Assembly: GCF_042100115.1 (NCBI RefSeq)
Contig: NC_091274.1
Span: 2,418,001 to 2,482,000, forward strand
Length of the DNA stretch: 64,000 bases
Source of the DNA: Alternaria dauci
Taxonomy: Eukaryota; Ascomycota; Dothideomycetes; Pleosporales; Pleosporaceae
Direction of reading: 5' to 3'
In this document: in pieces, positions 1-10,849 of the stretch
Numbering within the stretch: position 1 is the first letter of the stretch
How the letters are laid out: every line of letters starts with the position of its first letter
The notes under the pieces: generated by a model
Told to the model about the DNA's origin: nothing
Database searches by the model: none
What the model saw: only the letters and a program-made list of their open reading frames with translations
Position numbers and translations under genes: made by a program

Positions 1-693
1 ACCATGAACAACCCATCGCGTTTCACTGCCACAGTGTCAGCCCTAACGTAGGCGTGCCCTTGCACATAACAGACGTTCCCAGCGCTTTTAGGAAACTATG
101 CCAGAGATAACAGAGCCTTGAAGAGGAGGCGTGCTTCCCTCGATCTTGTTGTACATCTGCCCTGCGACGGAGGAACATGGTTGCAGTCTACCAAATTTTC
201 GAGGAGCACGCGCCGGCCATGAGCCTCAATCAGGTCGTTTTTTTGGTATTGAACAACAGAGCTCTGGGATTCGAAATGGATGTGGGTGTTGAATCGGGTG
301 ACTTGTATAACCAACCCCCATCAAAAGCGTCAGAACAGAGAAGCATAGCGTAATATTTCAAGACTTTTTTTTACGGACTGCAGTCGCTTGTCGTCAAGAC
401 GTGCGATTTGAGGGACGATGTTTTTCGTACGCATAATTACCTCTGTCCAACTACGTTCAAATAAAAGACGGCTCAGTTGCTCCGTATAAGGTGTGCAGAT
501 TACTACTGTACGTACCTTCAGAGTCACGACTGCGCTGCTTAACAGCTTCACAATCATTCGACTGCTGTTCCAGCATCACTATCATTCCGTTGTCTTCCCG
601 TCTCAGGCACCTGCACATCGCTTAGTTCCCCTCGCTGTTTAGCTCTGCTAAGCGTACGATAGCGGCGTCGATGGCACTGAAGTCAATGTTAGA
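1..693. other. Gene-free stretch, left edge
   Basis: No reading frame here resembles a protein family I know. The region lies 3' of the protein-coding gene that ends at 694 and probably holds its 3' UTR plus spacer. No tRNA, repeat array or recognisable mobile element was seen. Confidence 0.4.
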
Positions 694-1737
694 TCATGCT
701 TCTAAGGTAAGGGTGAGGACATACACTGTATTAGGGGGATAGGAGTTTAGCAGAGACTCTAGCTCCGCTGTTGCGGCAGCGATGCGTGCCGGACGAGAGC
801 CCACGGTCGGTTGGCCGTTGCCGTTTTCCTGCCCTGCGTGATCTTCCGACGCAGGACCGCCGCCGCCCCCTGTTTCTTCTCCTTGACCATTTTGGCCGCT
901 GGTGACAGCAAGAATATTTCGGGATCGCGCACGAGCGGCACCATTGCCTGCTGCAGTGACTGCATTCAAAGAAGCTAGGAGGCTTTGTGTTGCGGGTTGA
1001 TTGGAGTCCGATGAGACAGCGTTGCGTCTTCCTCCACGAGCTCCAGAGGATACAGGTACATTTCGTTGTACCTGAGCAAGGTCGTTGTTCAAAAAGTTCT
1101 GGCACCAATATAGCCGATCGGACTTTCTATCCCTGACCTCAGTAGTCTGATTGGCGATATAGAGGCACATTATGCTTTCTTGGAATGTCGCATAAGTGTC
1201 GAAGCCTTGGGAACGCATGTAATAGCATAGACGTAGCGCATCCCTGGCCTGTGGACACTTGTCTTCCGCGATGTTTTCCGTCCAGTTGTAGGCTTTTCCG
1301 ACAGTGAGTGTATCGGATGCGTGGGATCCCAACCACTTTAGTAGCTGGAGCTGTACTCTGATATATGCCGCACTTCTCACGGTGCCCTCCGCATCATCTG
1401 CTTCATTGTAGGTGGTTTGGGGCAGCATGGAAACAAGCGTAGTAACAGGCTTTGCCGGTTCTCGCTGCGGAGCTGTGACGTTGTTCTCGCGAGATATGAG
1501 AGGCCTAGACACGACTCCAGTGGGTGGTGTCTGTGGTTGAAGACTGTGATTGGGGGGCATTGTGGGCGTACGGAAGGGTATTTCGGAGCCCTCCAACGCG
1601 AGTATCTGATGTACGATGTCGATAAGACCTTGATCGATAGCTTGGTCGCCCGTGAGATGTATAAAACTTTCGGGATAGAGGCGATTAAATCGTTGAATGT
1701 CTGTAAGTCCAGTATCGGCGCTGTTGGTATCGGCCAT
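694..1737 (-). CDS. Hypothetical protein, 347 aa, unrecognised
   Basis: An uninterrupted frame of 347 codons starts at an ATG and ends at 694. I do not recognise the family. The N-terminal 60 residues look folded, with an amphipathic stretch around the sequence GLIDIVHQILALEG. A proline/threonine-rich linker follows at about 58-100, then a more hydrophobic alpha-helical block at about 120-215 containing several tryptophans and cysteines. The last 120 residues are low-complexity (Ser/Asn/Gly-rich, with a run of glycines). There is no signal peptide or membrane segment. A CTAATACAG string near the 3' end resembles an intron acceptor, so the last ten residues could be mis-called. The neighbour to the right is more than 1.3 kb away, and context gives no hint of function. 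Confidence 0.6.
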   Translation of the reverse strand: MADTNSADTGLTDIQRFNRLYPESFIHLTGDQAIDQGLIDIVHQILALEGSEIPFRTPTMPPNHSLQPQTPPTGVVSRPLISRENNVTAPQREPAKPVTTLVSMLPQTTYNEADDAEGTVRSAAYIRVQLQLLKWLGSHASDTLTVGKAYNWTENIAEDKCPQARDALRLCYYMRSQGFDTYATFQESIMCLYIANQTTEVRDRKSDRLYWCQNFLNNDLAQVQRNVPVSSGARGGRRNAVSSDSNQPATQSLLASLNAVTAAGNGAARARSRNILAVTSGQNGQGEETGGGGGPASEDHAGQENGNGQPTVGSRPARIAAATAELESLLNSYPPNTVYVLTLTLEA

Positions 1738-3122
1738 TTGAGCGATGGAAGGTCTATTTATCTAGCTGGAATGTTTGGCTAGGAAAACAATGAACCATAC
1801 TGATAGTATGTGAATGAGATGGAGTGTAAGAGATCAAGTCGACAACTGGGACAGAAGTGAGAGAAGGATATGAACAGCGCCAAGAAACACTTCGCGGGCA
1901 ATGACGAAGAAGCACTGTTTTGTAGGAGCGCGCGTGAATCCAAGAGTGAGCGAGGAAAGCACAAATGAGAATAAACCCGCACCATTCATCTACATGCAAA
2001 ACGATAGCCGCATAAGAGTGAAATTATGCGTCTCACTCACCCAGAAAGAGACGCACATGAGCGCGGACAAAGCAAACGTAAAATCATCGATATCAGGCAA
2101 AGACGAGAAGACTAGGTTCGACTGATGTACATTGACGACCATGAGCCTTGATCGAATCCGTGCAATCAAAATGTCTTACTCGGTTCCACGCCCGAATATT
2201 CCTCGCGACACATCACTTCATGCCGCTGCACTCTCATTGTAGCATGCGCAGAGGTGTCCAGAAAACATGAACCAACAGTAAACAACCATCTCTTAGACAA
2301 GCGGTAACAAGTGGCGAGGACGAAAATGCGAATGTGGAATCAGAAGAGCAGCTTCTGCTTCGAGTATCGAAAAGTTCTGAGTGCGCACTGTGCTGTTTTG
2401 CTCAGATGTTGTAGCTATGGCTGTGCAGAATTACGCTGTGGTGTCGCGACTTGTTCGTGGCTACTGTTTAGCCTCCATTTCCTGGCTAGTCGCTACAACT
2501 TAGCACTCTCCCTCGAAGTAGTAGTTCGCGTAAAGCTCCAACGTCGTGCTCAACGGGCGCGCAGTTGCTCTCGTGGCATGGAGGTGGTAGTCGTGAGATC
2601 CAGCTGCGCGATCTGCTGCTAGCTTCGCTTCACATGTCTACCGTAATCGCACCGAACCCAAGCAACACAATCTTAGACCCCTAGCAACCAATCATACCAA
2701 GCGCACCAGACATCCAGTCGTAGGGTCCAGGCGCCCTTGGCCCTGTGTAGATACTTGAATGGCGGATGCCCAGCCAAGAGATACGTCCGACGTGCAGGTT
2801 TCCACGCGGGACGATCAGTTGGTCTCGATTTCGTGGTTCAGATGACGTATAGCGCAACACCATCTTGCGCAACAACCCTGTCTACATGCCACCACAGCGG
2901 GCCACAAACTTGTAACGAGCACGGTGCAAGTGATCGAGAATGAGATCACCGCTGGTGCAGATCGCGTACACGCGGGATGTGCGAGTGGAGTATATATGCC
3001 GGCTGCCTGATCTAGGTGTTGACTTGCACATGCAAATACCCACAACCTGAACGAACTCTACGAACATTTCACATTGCTGTCTTTATTTCGAACACAACCA
3101 ACACAGAGTAATATTGCCCATC
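1738..3122. other. Intergenic, divergent promoter region
   Basis: This 1.4 kb spacer lies between two divergently transcribed genes and has no convincing coding potential. The right end carries a TATA-like element. Otherwise I see nothing specific. Confidence 0.4.
2991..2998 (+). promoter_or_regulatory. TATA-like box upstream of the glycine-rich protein gene
   Basis: TATATATG lies about 125 bp before the ATG at 3123, and an AC-rich leader separates them. That spacing suits a TATA element with a leader of about 90 nt. This is inferred from position and composition only. Confidence 0.4.
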
Positions 3123-3670
3123 ATGACAGACCAAAAGAAGGGATCGCAGAAGACCTACAAGGAAGCCGCCGGGGAGTACTACAATCAGAAGTACGAGACA
3201 TGGATGCCATGGATCGAGGACCAGTACCTGAAGTGGTTCACCAAGGATAACAAGGCTTCCTACGCTACCAAACGTACGTCTCTTCTATTCTGATCTTACC
3301 TTAGCATACCGTCTGTCTACTAACACTTTCGCCTAAAGAGAACCTCGACAAGACTAAAGTCACGGGTATATCCCAGGTCGACAACCTCCAAGATGGCGTC
3401 AACGGCCTCGTCGGCGGTCAAGTTGGCAAAGGAGGACTCGCACAACCCATCGGCGACGCTGTCTCCAAAGAGGGTATCAACCGAGCTGAGCGCGGAGGCA
3501 AAGATGACAAGGGCAGGCCCATCGAGGGACAAGGCCCACTGGGTGGCTATGGCCAGAGTGCCGCGGACGGAGTGAAGGGTGGCGCGAGCAGTGTTGCAGG
3601 AGGCGCGAAGAGCGCTGGGAGTTACATCGGAGGCATGTTTGGCGGTGGCAAGGGAGAGCAGAAGAAGTAG
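3123..3670 (+). CDS. Small glycine-rich hydrophilic protein, function unknown
   Basis: There are two exons, 3123-3273 and 3339-3670, encoding 160 aa. The 65-bp intron has donor GTACGT, branch CTAAC and acceptor AAAG, and it splits a CAG codon. The N-terminal 50 residues are charged and aromatic (YYNQKYETWMPWIEDQYLKW). The rest is hydrophilic and rich in Gly/Ala/Gln/Lys, ending in GGMFGGGKGEQKK. It has no signal peptide and no clear membrane segment. The composition recalls LEA-type desiccation-protection proteins, and homologous small proteins are common in filamentous ascomycetes. No activity is established, so a stress-protectant role is only a guess. The TATA-like element at 2991 suggests regulated rather than housekeeping expression. 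Confidence 0.75.
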
Positions 3671-3895
3671 AGAGGTGGAGACAGGTACAGACGATGACAT
3701 GATACCACGATCAGTAGGATCTTTACATTGGGCGGATCAAACTGAACAGGTTTGCGTTGGATTTCGTAATGTTGCGCTTGGAAATCAGCTTCCGTAGTAA
3801 TACATATATACCCTCTAACTGCCAGTTGCGCTATTCAAAGGCTTACAGTAAATATCCTTTATACCGTCACGACATTAACATGGAGGATCTCTCCA

Positions 3896-4435
3896 CTACG
3901 ACGCAGCATGTGCATCCACATCCACCACGGTGCCTTCGCCCTCTTCCACTCCAAAGAGCTTCAAGCAGTTCCCTCTCTTAAACATCCTCGCGCAGTCTAC
4001 AGCATTCGGCTGCCCCTTTTCTATATCCGCTCCCCCATTGTACAACACTCTAACAACCTCGTCATATCCTTTGAACACGGCCCCCGCAATAGGACTCTGG
4101 CCTCTCCCGTTCAACGCATTCGCATCCGCGCCGCTATCCAAGAGCATCTTTGCAGTCTCGGTGTTACCGTGGTACGATGCCAGCATGAGAAGCGTGTCGC
4201 CGGATGCGTTGGTGAGGTTCTTGGGGATGCCGGCGCTGACGTATTGAGAGAGGGTCGATGTGTCCCCGCTGCGGGCGAGGTCGAAGAGGCGCGCTGCCAA
4301 GTCGAGGGCGGCAGGTGGAAGTTCAGAGGGAGACCTGGAGTCGGGCGGGGCTTGGACGGCGCCGTCGGTGTCAGTTGCACCTGTGCCTGCTGCTTGAGGG
4401 GCCTGTTGGCCATATGCTTCTTCGTAGGACGGCAT
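3896..4435 (-). CDS. Ankyrin-repeat protein, 179 aa
   Basis: This single-exon gene encodes 179 aa. An N-terminal disordered tail (residues 1-42, rich in Ala/Pro/Asp) precedes ankyrin repeats. A partial repeat lies at about 43-72 and full repeats at about 78-108 (GDTLLMLASYHGN, then LLDSGADANALN) and 111-141 (GQSPIAGAVFKGY, then LYNGGADIEKG). A capping helix ends in a short acidic tail. It should bind a protein partner; nothing shows which. It is divergent from the TAF11 gene and shares a 375-bp spacer with it. Size and architecture match small ankyrin proteins found as single-copy genes in many ascomycetes. Confidence 0.85.
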   Translation of the reverse strand: MPSYEEAYGQQAPQAAGTGATDTDGAVQAPPDSRSPSELPPAALDLAARLFDLARSGDTSTLSQYVSAGIPKNLTNASGDTLLMLASYHGNTETAKMLLDSGADANALNGRGQSPIAGAVFKGYDEVVRVLYNGGADIEKGQPNAVDCARMFKRGNCLKLFGVEEGEGTVVDVDAHAAS

Positions 4436-4810
4436 CTTCTATTCACCCTTAGGTTTGTGCGAGTATGCGATGTAAAGTGTAGCAGGTGAAGGTGTTGCTG
4501 TGAGTTGGTGTTTATGGCAGGTCGCCTGCTGATATCGTCATCTACATGGTGAAGATCTAGAGTGCAGACGCTCAGTAAGAGTAAAGGCGCAATGAACCGT
4601 CTCTCGAGCGTCGATGACGAAATTGACCCCGGTCGCGCTTTCTGAGTGGGAAACGCGCTAGTGGTCACTGCATCGTTTGCTTGGCGACCATCGCGACTTC
4701 CCCAGGGCCGTTCCATTGTTGCAATCCGACAAAAATCGACCGTCTTCACCACAACCCGCATTACCGTGACGTCGCGAACAGAGTATCGCATGTGAATCAG
4801 AGTCGCGACC
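4436..4810. promoter_or_regulatory. Divergent promoter between ankyrin gene and TAF11
   Basis: The 375-bp spacer separates two opposite start codons, so it must hold both promoters. I see no clear TATA box. No further element can be assigned by eye. Confidence 0.5.
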
Positions 4811-5910
4811 ATGGCTTCACCACCACACATACCACAGCTCAATGTCCCCGGTAGTCGCAAGCGCGGCAGCATATCCTCGCACTCTGGCGCGCCCACCAAG
4901 AAGCGCAAACCCTCCAACCTACGCAACGCCTTCTCGCCAGACGCCGAATCAGCCGGGGGCTCCCCCCGCCAATACTCGCGTTCACCTTCCGTGGAAAGCA
5001 ACATCACTACCTCAGTCGTGAACGGCGCAGGAGGAAAGAAACGCCGGAAGAAGGGTGGAGACGGAGGTAGTGTTGCTGGCTCAAGTGTACGAGGAGGTAA
5101 AGGCGGCGACGGAAGAAGTGCAATCGGAGGTGAAGACGAAGACGGCGATGGAGGAGAGGAAGTAGAAGACGACGACGATGACGAGATGGGCGAGGAGATG
5201 GGCATGGAAATCGAAGGCGGCATGAGCGTTGAAGCACGAAGGAAACAAGAGAAGGAATACGAGCGGTATGTTCCACCACAAACCCTCTGCTCTCAGTATC
5301 CAGTTTACTAATTACAAATGCGGCAAACAGCATGCTAGAAGACTTCATGACACCCGCCCAAATGGACCGCTACGCAACCTACCGCCGTATCCGCCTCAAG
5401 CGCGAAACAGTCCGTAAACTCGTCAACCAAACCCTCTCCCAATCCGTACCTCAGCCCATCATCATCGCCGTAACTTCCTACTCGAAGACTTTCATCGGCG
5501 AACTCATCGACCGCGCCCTCACAGTCCGCGACGAGTGGTCCGCCGTCCGCACGCACCTGCCCAACCCAAACCTACCCGGTCCCATCCTAAGCCAGAGCTT
5601 GGTGAGACCGAGCGCTCACATCAAGGACGACAGGAACCGTCCCACCAACTCGGACATTACGAGTGCGGGATGGTATCCTGGGCAGGTTGATCGGTCGGAA
5701 AGTTTGTGGAAGGAGGTGGACAAGAATGCTAGTTTGCAGGATAGATTAAAGGCGTATGATAAGGGACCACTTACACCGGCGCATTTGAGAGAGGCATTAA
5801 GGAGGTACAAGAGGGATCGTGATGGTGGGGGAGCTGGCTTTGCGGGTATGAGTTTGGAAGGCGTAGAGAGGACTATGGGAAGGACGGGCGGGAAGAGACT
5901 GTTCAAGTAA
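4811..5910 (+). CDS. TAF11: TFIID subunit TAF11 (TAFII28-type histone fold)
   Basis: Exons are 4811-5265 and 5331-5910, 344 aa in all. The 65-bp intron (donor GTATGT, branch in TTACTAATT, acceptor ACAG) splits an Arg codon and joins EYER to MLEDFMTP. Residues 1-150 are disordered: a basic Ser/Pro segment, then a Gly/Lys patch and a long acidic run (EVEDDDDDEMGEE). From about 153 on lies the TAFII28 histone fold, with MTPAQMDRYATYRRIRLKRE, then VNQTLSQSVPQPIIIAV and SYSKTFIGELIDRAL. The family pairs with TAF13 inside TFIID for RNA polymerase II initiation. A glycine-rich insert at about 322-332 near the C-terminus is unusual but plausible. The only alternative would be an SPT3-like fold, which fits worse. 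Confidence 0.9.
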
Positions 5911-6321
5911 CGGCATACGTTTCTCTTATCATTTCATGAAAGTACTGGATTAGTCTGGGTGCCATGGGGATGGGGACCATCAAGCATAGCGGCGGCGTTT
6001 GGGTATAGATATCACTAGCATAAGACTGCATGCTCTTGTGGTGCAAGAATCCAACATCTGTCTGACTTGGACAATAACGCAAGGCGCTTGCTAATTCAAA
6101 TTCAACTACTGCGAAAGGTCATACAATATCAGACGAACGAGCACACGTCGTACTTATTACAAAGCAAAAGCAGCATCAGGAAGTCATGAGTGGAAGTGGA
6201 AGTGAAACCTTCTCAGAGGCACTTTTGAAGAGCTACATTTATTCATAGCTATTCATCATTCCAGTCCATCCCAACCGAAGAGAGAACACCTTAGGAAATC
6301 ATAACGCTAATCAACAACCGT
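5911..6321. other. Convergent 3' ends of TAF11 and RPL4
   Basis: This spacer lies between two convergent genes and should hold both 3' UTRs and polyadenylation signals. Nothing else is visible. Confidence 0.5.
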
Positions 6322-7826
6322 CTAGTTCTCGTGGAGGAGGTCGAGGAAGGTGTCAGCAGCAGGCTCGGGCTTGCTGGCCTCGAGCTTCTTCTGGCCCAAC
6401 TTCTCCTTGGAGAAGGTAGCAGCGTATGGGTTGAGGCGGAGCTGCACCTGGAAGTTCTTGAGCGGGTTCTTCTTTTGTACGACACCACGCTTGGAGACGG
6501 CTCCACCACGGACGGGGCGGAGAACCTTCTGGACGTCGCTGGAGTTGATGATCTTGCTGAGATCGGGCTGGCTCATCATGCTTGATGGGAGGAGGTAGTC
6601 CTTCTTGAGCGCGGAAGGCTCGGCAGTGGATCCGTAGACCTTGTCAAGGGCGCTGAAAGCAGATGAGGTCCAGACGATGAAGCGACCGAGGTGGCCACCG
6701 GGGGCGAGCTGGAGAAGGTTGAGCGAGTAGACCGATGAAGTCTCGACACCTGGGATGTTGCGGAAAGCAAGGACGAGCTCCTTGCCATCCTCGTCGGGGT
6801 TGTAGATGACGAGAGGACCACGGCGCTGCTTGTGGCGGCGGCCACGGAGCTTACCCTTACCAGCACGGAGCTTGCGGGAGTTCTTGGCCTTCTCGACATC
6901 GGCACCAGCACCAACAGCCTTCAGCAGAGCGACGGCAGCGGAGGTCTTCTTGATGGCGGCATCGGCGAAAGCGGTCGATGAGACAACGAGGGGAACCTCG
7001 GGGACGGTGCTGATGGCGTGACCGCGGGCGAGGAGAAGAGCAGGGCTTCCTGAAGCAGCGAGCGCAGACGCGGTAGCGAAACGCTTCTGGTTCAGGTTGA
7101 TCTTCTGGTGCCACTTGCGCCAGACCTTGGTGGGAGCGAACATGCGACCGGATCGGCACATGTTACCGAAAGCAGCCTGACCAGCACGGTGAGTACCTCC
7201 ACCAGAGACACGGGGAATACGGGCGACAGCACGACCAGTACCCCAGGACTCGGCAGAAGTCTGGTGACCAGCCTTCTCGGAGCTGCTTGTTGTTAGATTG
7301 AGCGCTTCCGCAGCATGCGAGGTAGGCTTACACAGCGTAAGGCTGGCGGCGGTTCTTGTTCATGCCAGTGTGCACCGCGTGGACGATGTCAGGGCGGATG
7401 GGTGCCTGTACATGGGGTTAGTATTGTTCAGAGACAGCCTTGTAGTATGAAGCATGTGCTCGGAGGTACAGCAGAATTGCCGAAACAGGTTGTGCATCTT
7501 TGAGAGACTGAGAGCCGGCAACCCAGAAAGTGCGAGTTTGCAACAATCTCATGCCCGCACGCCATGGGAAGAAAGCCGCAGTGTTCCAGCTCAATGCGAG
7601 CGCTGTCCGCTGCCATGCGTGTCCTCGCTCTTTCGGATGTCTTCCCATGTATGCGTTGCGCCAGCTGCCGTTGTCGCCTCTCTCAGTCTCCCCCTCCAAT
7701 TGCGGTTTGCGTTGTGTAGCGAAGTCGAATGGCGGCGGAACTGACCTTGAAGACATTGGGCACGGGGACGGTGTCCTTAGTGGCCTCGCCCTTGGCGGAG
7801 ACGACGGTGACGGTTGGCCTCGACAT
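6322..7826 (-). CDS. RPL4: 60S ribosomal protein L4 (uL4)
   Basis: Exons are 7746-7826, 7332-7405 and 6322-7282, giving 371 aa. Intron 1 is long (340 bp, donor GTCAGT, branch TACTAAC, acceptor ACAG). Intron 2 is 49 bp (donor GTAAGC, CTAAC near its 3' end). The product runs from [14 protein letters not shown] through [39 protein letters not shown] and [20 protein letters not shown], which are signatures of eukaryotic uL4. The basic loop [13 protein letters not shown] that lines the exit tunnel is present, as is the eukaryote-specific C-terminal extension. Length is normal for fungi. The long first intron was checked for a hosted C/D snoRNA; no C-box TGATGA was found. A 5'UTR intron lies just upstream. 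Confidence 0.97.
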
Positions 7827-7846
7827 GGTGGCTGTTGTGTATTGAC

Positions 7847-7916
7847 CTGTTGGTTAGTTGTCGCGAGAAGATTCAAAAGTCGTCAATGGATTTGCGCAAT
7901 TTCGACTCTCGCTTAC
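7847..7916 (-). other. Probable 5'UTR intron of RPL4
   Basis: Reading the minus strand, GTAAGC starts at 7916 and CTAACCAACAG ends at 7847, 20 bp before the ATG. This is a 70-bp interval with correct donor, branch and acceptor. Leader introns are common in fungal ribosomal protein genes. It is a prediction from consensus only. Confidence 0.6.
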
Positions 7917-9986
7917 CGCTGGTGGTGTGGCGCTAGCCGTGTTGGGCTTGGCGCCGTTGGTTGTCGGCCGCTGAGCGCAGGCTGGAGCATCTTCACATGC
8001 ATCGCGCCACGAACTTTGGAGAGACGTTAGTTCACGGTCAGCTATTAAAACTACGGTTACAGCCGTTCGCTCCAGAGTGGCATGCTGCCTTGAACGCGGA
8101 AAACTGCAAACGTCCCCAGCATCTACTACTGGTCGTGAGACTGAGTTCTGCGCAGAGCAAGCACGACAAGTTAATGAAATGGGCTTACATACATGTTCCA
8201 GATGATACACAAGAACCCTTGAGTATACGCATGCAGAGGCTGCAGGTCTGCCATGTATAGTTTCTTTAACGCGATTGTCAGCTCGTTGCAGAGATGCATC
8301 ATCCTCAAGGTCAGCACCGTTGGCAAGTAACCGCTCTGGAATCGGGGCTTGTTAATTGGCTCGGTCGCAGAATTCATGGATGACTGAATCACTGTCGCCG
8401 TTTACAATCGATCACCTTTCTACTCTATCTCCAGTAACGTTGTAGCTTCAACCAGGAGGTATACATGGGCGTCAATCTCACTCCTGGTCAATGCGGGTGA
8501 TGGTGCTCTCATCTTTGTTGTTTATTGTTGATGTCATGTTTACAGTCGAGGACAGACCGAAATCTCACTGAGTGCCCTATGCGCGCCGTAGATATGGTGA
8601 CGTGGTGCAATTCAAATACCGTGTAAACATAGGGGCGCATTAGAGTAATTTGACCATGTTGAGGCACCAAGCACAACGAAATGTGCGATCAGGTCAACCA
8701 GCAATTATACGAGTACTAGCACGTCCCTGCTTGTTGGTCGAAGACGTCGCACAGTATTAGGTTCCGCGGTCCGCGAGCACCCTCGCAACCATCTGAACCT
8801 TACAGAGGCCCGTGATATATCACCCCTTATGTCGAAGAGTATGCTATCTGGCCCTACTAGCCCTACTAGCGGACGAACTGACATGTTCTACCACAGCGTC
8901 TATGATGTTCTGGTTGTTGTAAGGTCAGGGCTGATGGCACGGTGATGGCACGTAGACTCGGGCCGTCTTGGGGCCTTGTTCCTCGGCCAGAACGCTCACC
9001 ACACTCGACTCAGTCGAATGTACCACGCACACGGTAGCGAAGAGTTGGCCTCTGATCTCTCCATGTTGCAATGCGACAAGTATAGAAACTAGTACTGAGT
9101 CGCACAGTCAGGCCTATCCCGATCTCAAGAGCACGTGCCCGTCAAGGTGAGGCGGAGTGTACTGAGTCGTTGGATCGTCGCATGGATGCCTGTTTCGGCG
9201 TCGCGTTGCTTTTTCGAACGGATTCTGCCGGTTATCAAGCTGCTGAAACGCATTCGGTGTGGGTTGGCCGAATCGGGGTTTTGCGTACCAGGAGAACAAA
9301 TCAACAGCATCCAGGGCACAGGCAGCGGCAGAGGTGGAAATAAGTTTCGGCAGGTACAGCATACATTGCGGCTCTGCCTGATGGGCATGCGGGAGAGAGT
9401 TCCACATATGTTGTGGGTGGGTTTGGGATTACGAAACTGACGGCAGAGAGATGAAACGCGTGGTAGTAGTCAGATGACGAAGACGCGGAATTCTCGCCCC
9501 GCCAACGCCAACATGTGGGTCGATATCTGTCCACGGTGCGTTTCACGTCAGAGGGTATTTACCTGGACTGTTTTGCCTGCCTCTGAAGGCTGCGATCAAG
9601 GCAGTCGCAGTCGACGACGCAGCTGCGTGTCGAAACGACGGCTGTGGCACGCGAAGCGAAGCAAGGGTGTCCTGGCTGTAGGGTAATGACAGTAATGACG
9701 ACGCTGGCGCCGCCGTTACTGCGATGGGACGCGAACGACGAGTAAATTATCTCGTGTGCGTCGTCCGGGCTGGAGACGGGACGGATTGCATGGCTAGGTG
9801 CTGTCTGGGGTGGCTGCTGCAATATGAGCGGACCCCTACCTCCTTCCGAGGTTTCTCGTCTGGGCCTTCCCGTCTACAGGCTGCGGCCTTCCAGGGGGGT
9901 GTGTGTGTGGCTACCCTAGACTCGAAAGGAAAGGTCCGGGGAACAAAGGCAGTCAGTCTGGTGAAGTCATCCGTCGGGTGAATGTG

Positions 9987-9987
9987 C

Positions 9988-10026
<39 letters not shown>
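9987..10026. repeat. (TG)n microsatellite
   Basis: About 18-20 TG units run nearly uninterrupted from GTATGTGTGTG to TGTGTGCGTG. Such tracts are often length-polymorphic between isolates. This one lies about 0.8 kb upstream of the phosphatase start. Confidence 0.95.
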
Positions 10027-10030
<4 letters not shown>

Positions 10031-10722
10031 AGTGGAGGAGGCGAGGAGAGATTTTGTTTGCTAGAGCACGGCAAAGGACGACCGACTACTTGCAGGCCGC
10101 AAACGATGGATCGACGGCGGTACGGTAGACATGTTGTAAGGCGGCGTGCTTGGGTGGACTGGCGTGCTAGTGTGCTAGTGGTCGCAGCTGCCTCGTAGCG
10201 CACCGGCGGCGGTTGCTATTCCTGGAACGTCGGCGCTTCCACAGAGCCACCACTAGCGTTGCCTCGCAGTTCGTCTCCCCCATCCATCGACAAGACGCAT
10301 TCACGCCGCCTCAATCACGACACACAGCGTGCTCGCCTCGCCTCCCCACCAACCCTCCCCCCTCAATACCCAGGCGGCAGCGGCTCTGCGATCGACCGGC
10401 TTCCCTCGTCCGCTCCAAGTTGGTCTCACTCTGCCACCACAGCAACGACGAGTCCAGAGTGGTGTGTCGCAATACACACACGACAATTGTGAGCGCGGCA
10501 GCCACGTCGAGAGCGCCTTCCTCACCACCGCCCTCCCCTCACGACGCACGCCCGCAGCGTCGCCCGCACTTGGCCTTTCTACCCACTACGCCGCATCATC
10601 TCAGGCATAGGCGCATCGCCGGCCTAGTCGCTCCTTCTCCCCCCAGGCGCTTAGCAGAGGATCTGGTATTCTCGCTCCAATTCACCACACCAGCGCCCCT
10701 CTCCACGGCCGTTGGCAACCAG

Positions 10723-10800
10723 GTAAGCTGCATGTCCTCTTCGCGTCCCAGCTCCACCCTCTGTGCCTTGTTGTCCGTCTGAGCGAGCATGACTGTGCAG
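10723..10800 (+). other. Putative 5'UTR intron of the phosphatase gene
   Basis: The 78-bp interval begins GTAAGC and ends GTGCAG shortly before the first ATG at 10850. The branch site is weak (CATGACT). Its location in the leader and good ends make it a candidate, but it is unverified. Confidence 0.4.
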
Positions 10801-10849
10801 CACCCAGTGTACGGGCACTCGTCGTCTGCCATCCGCTGCTTGCTCGACC

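Larger units (their letters stand above)
7917..10849. other. Gene-free spacer of about 2.9 kb
   Basis: This spacer holds the RPL4 promoter at its left end and the long leader of the phosphatase gene at its right end. In between I find no coding region with family resemblance, no tRNA and no element ends. A TG microsatellite lies at about 9987-10026. Open frames here are not conserved-looking and have poor composition. Confidence 0.45.

Noticed and set aside
7406..7745. Possible snoRNA in the long RPL4 intron 1
   Set aside because: No TGATGA C-box with a matching CTGA D-box was found on the transcribed strand, and an H/ACA fold cannot be judged by eye.
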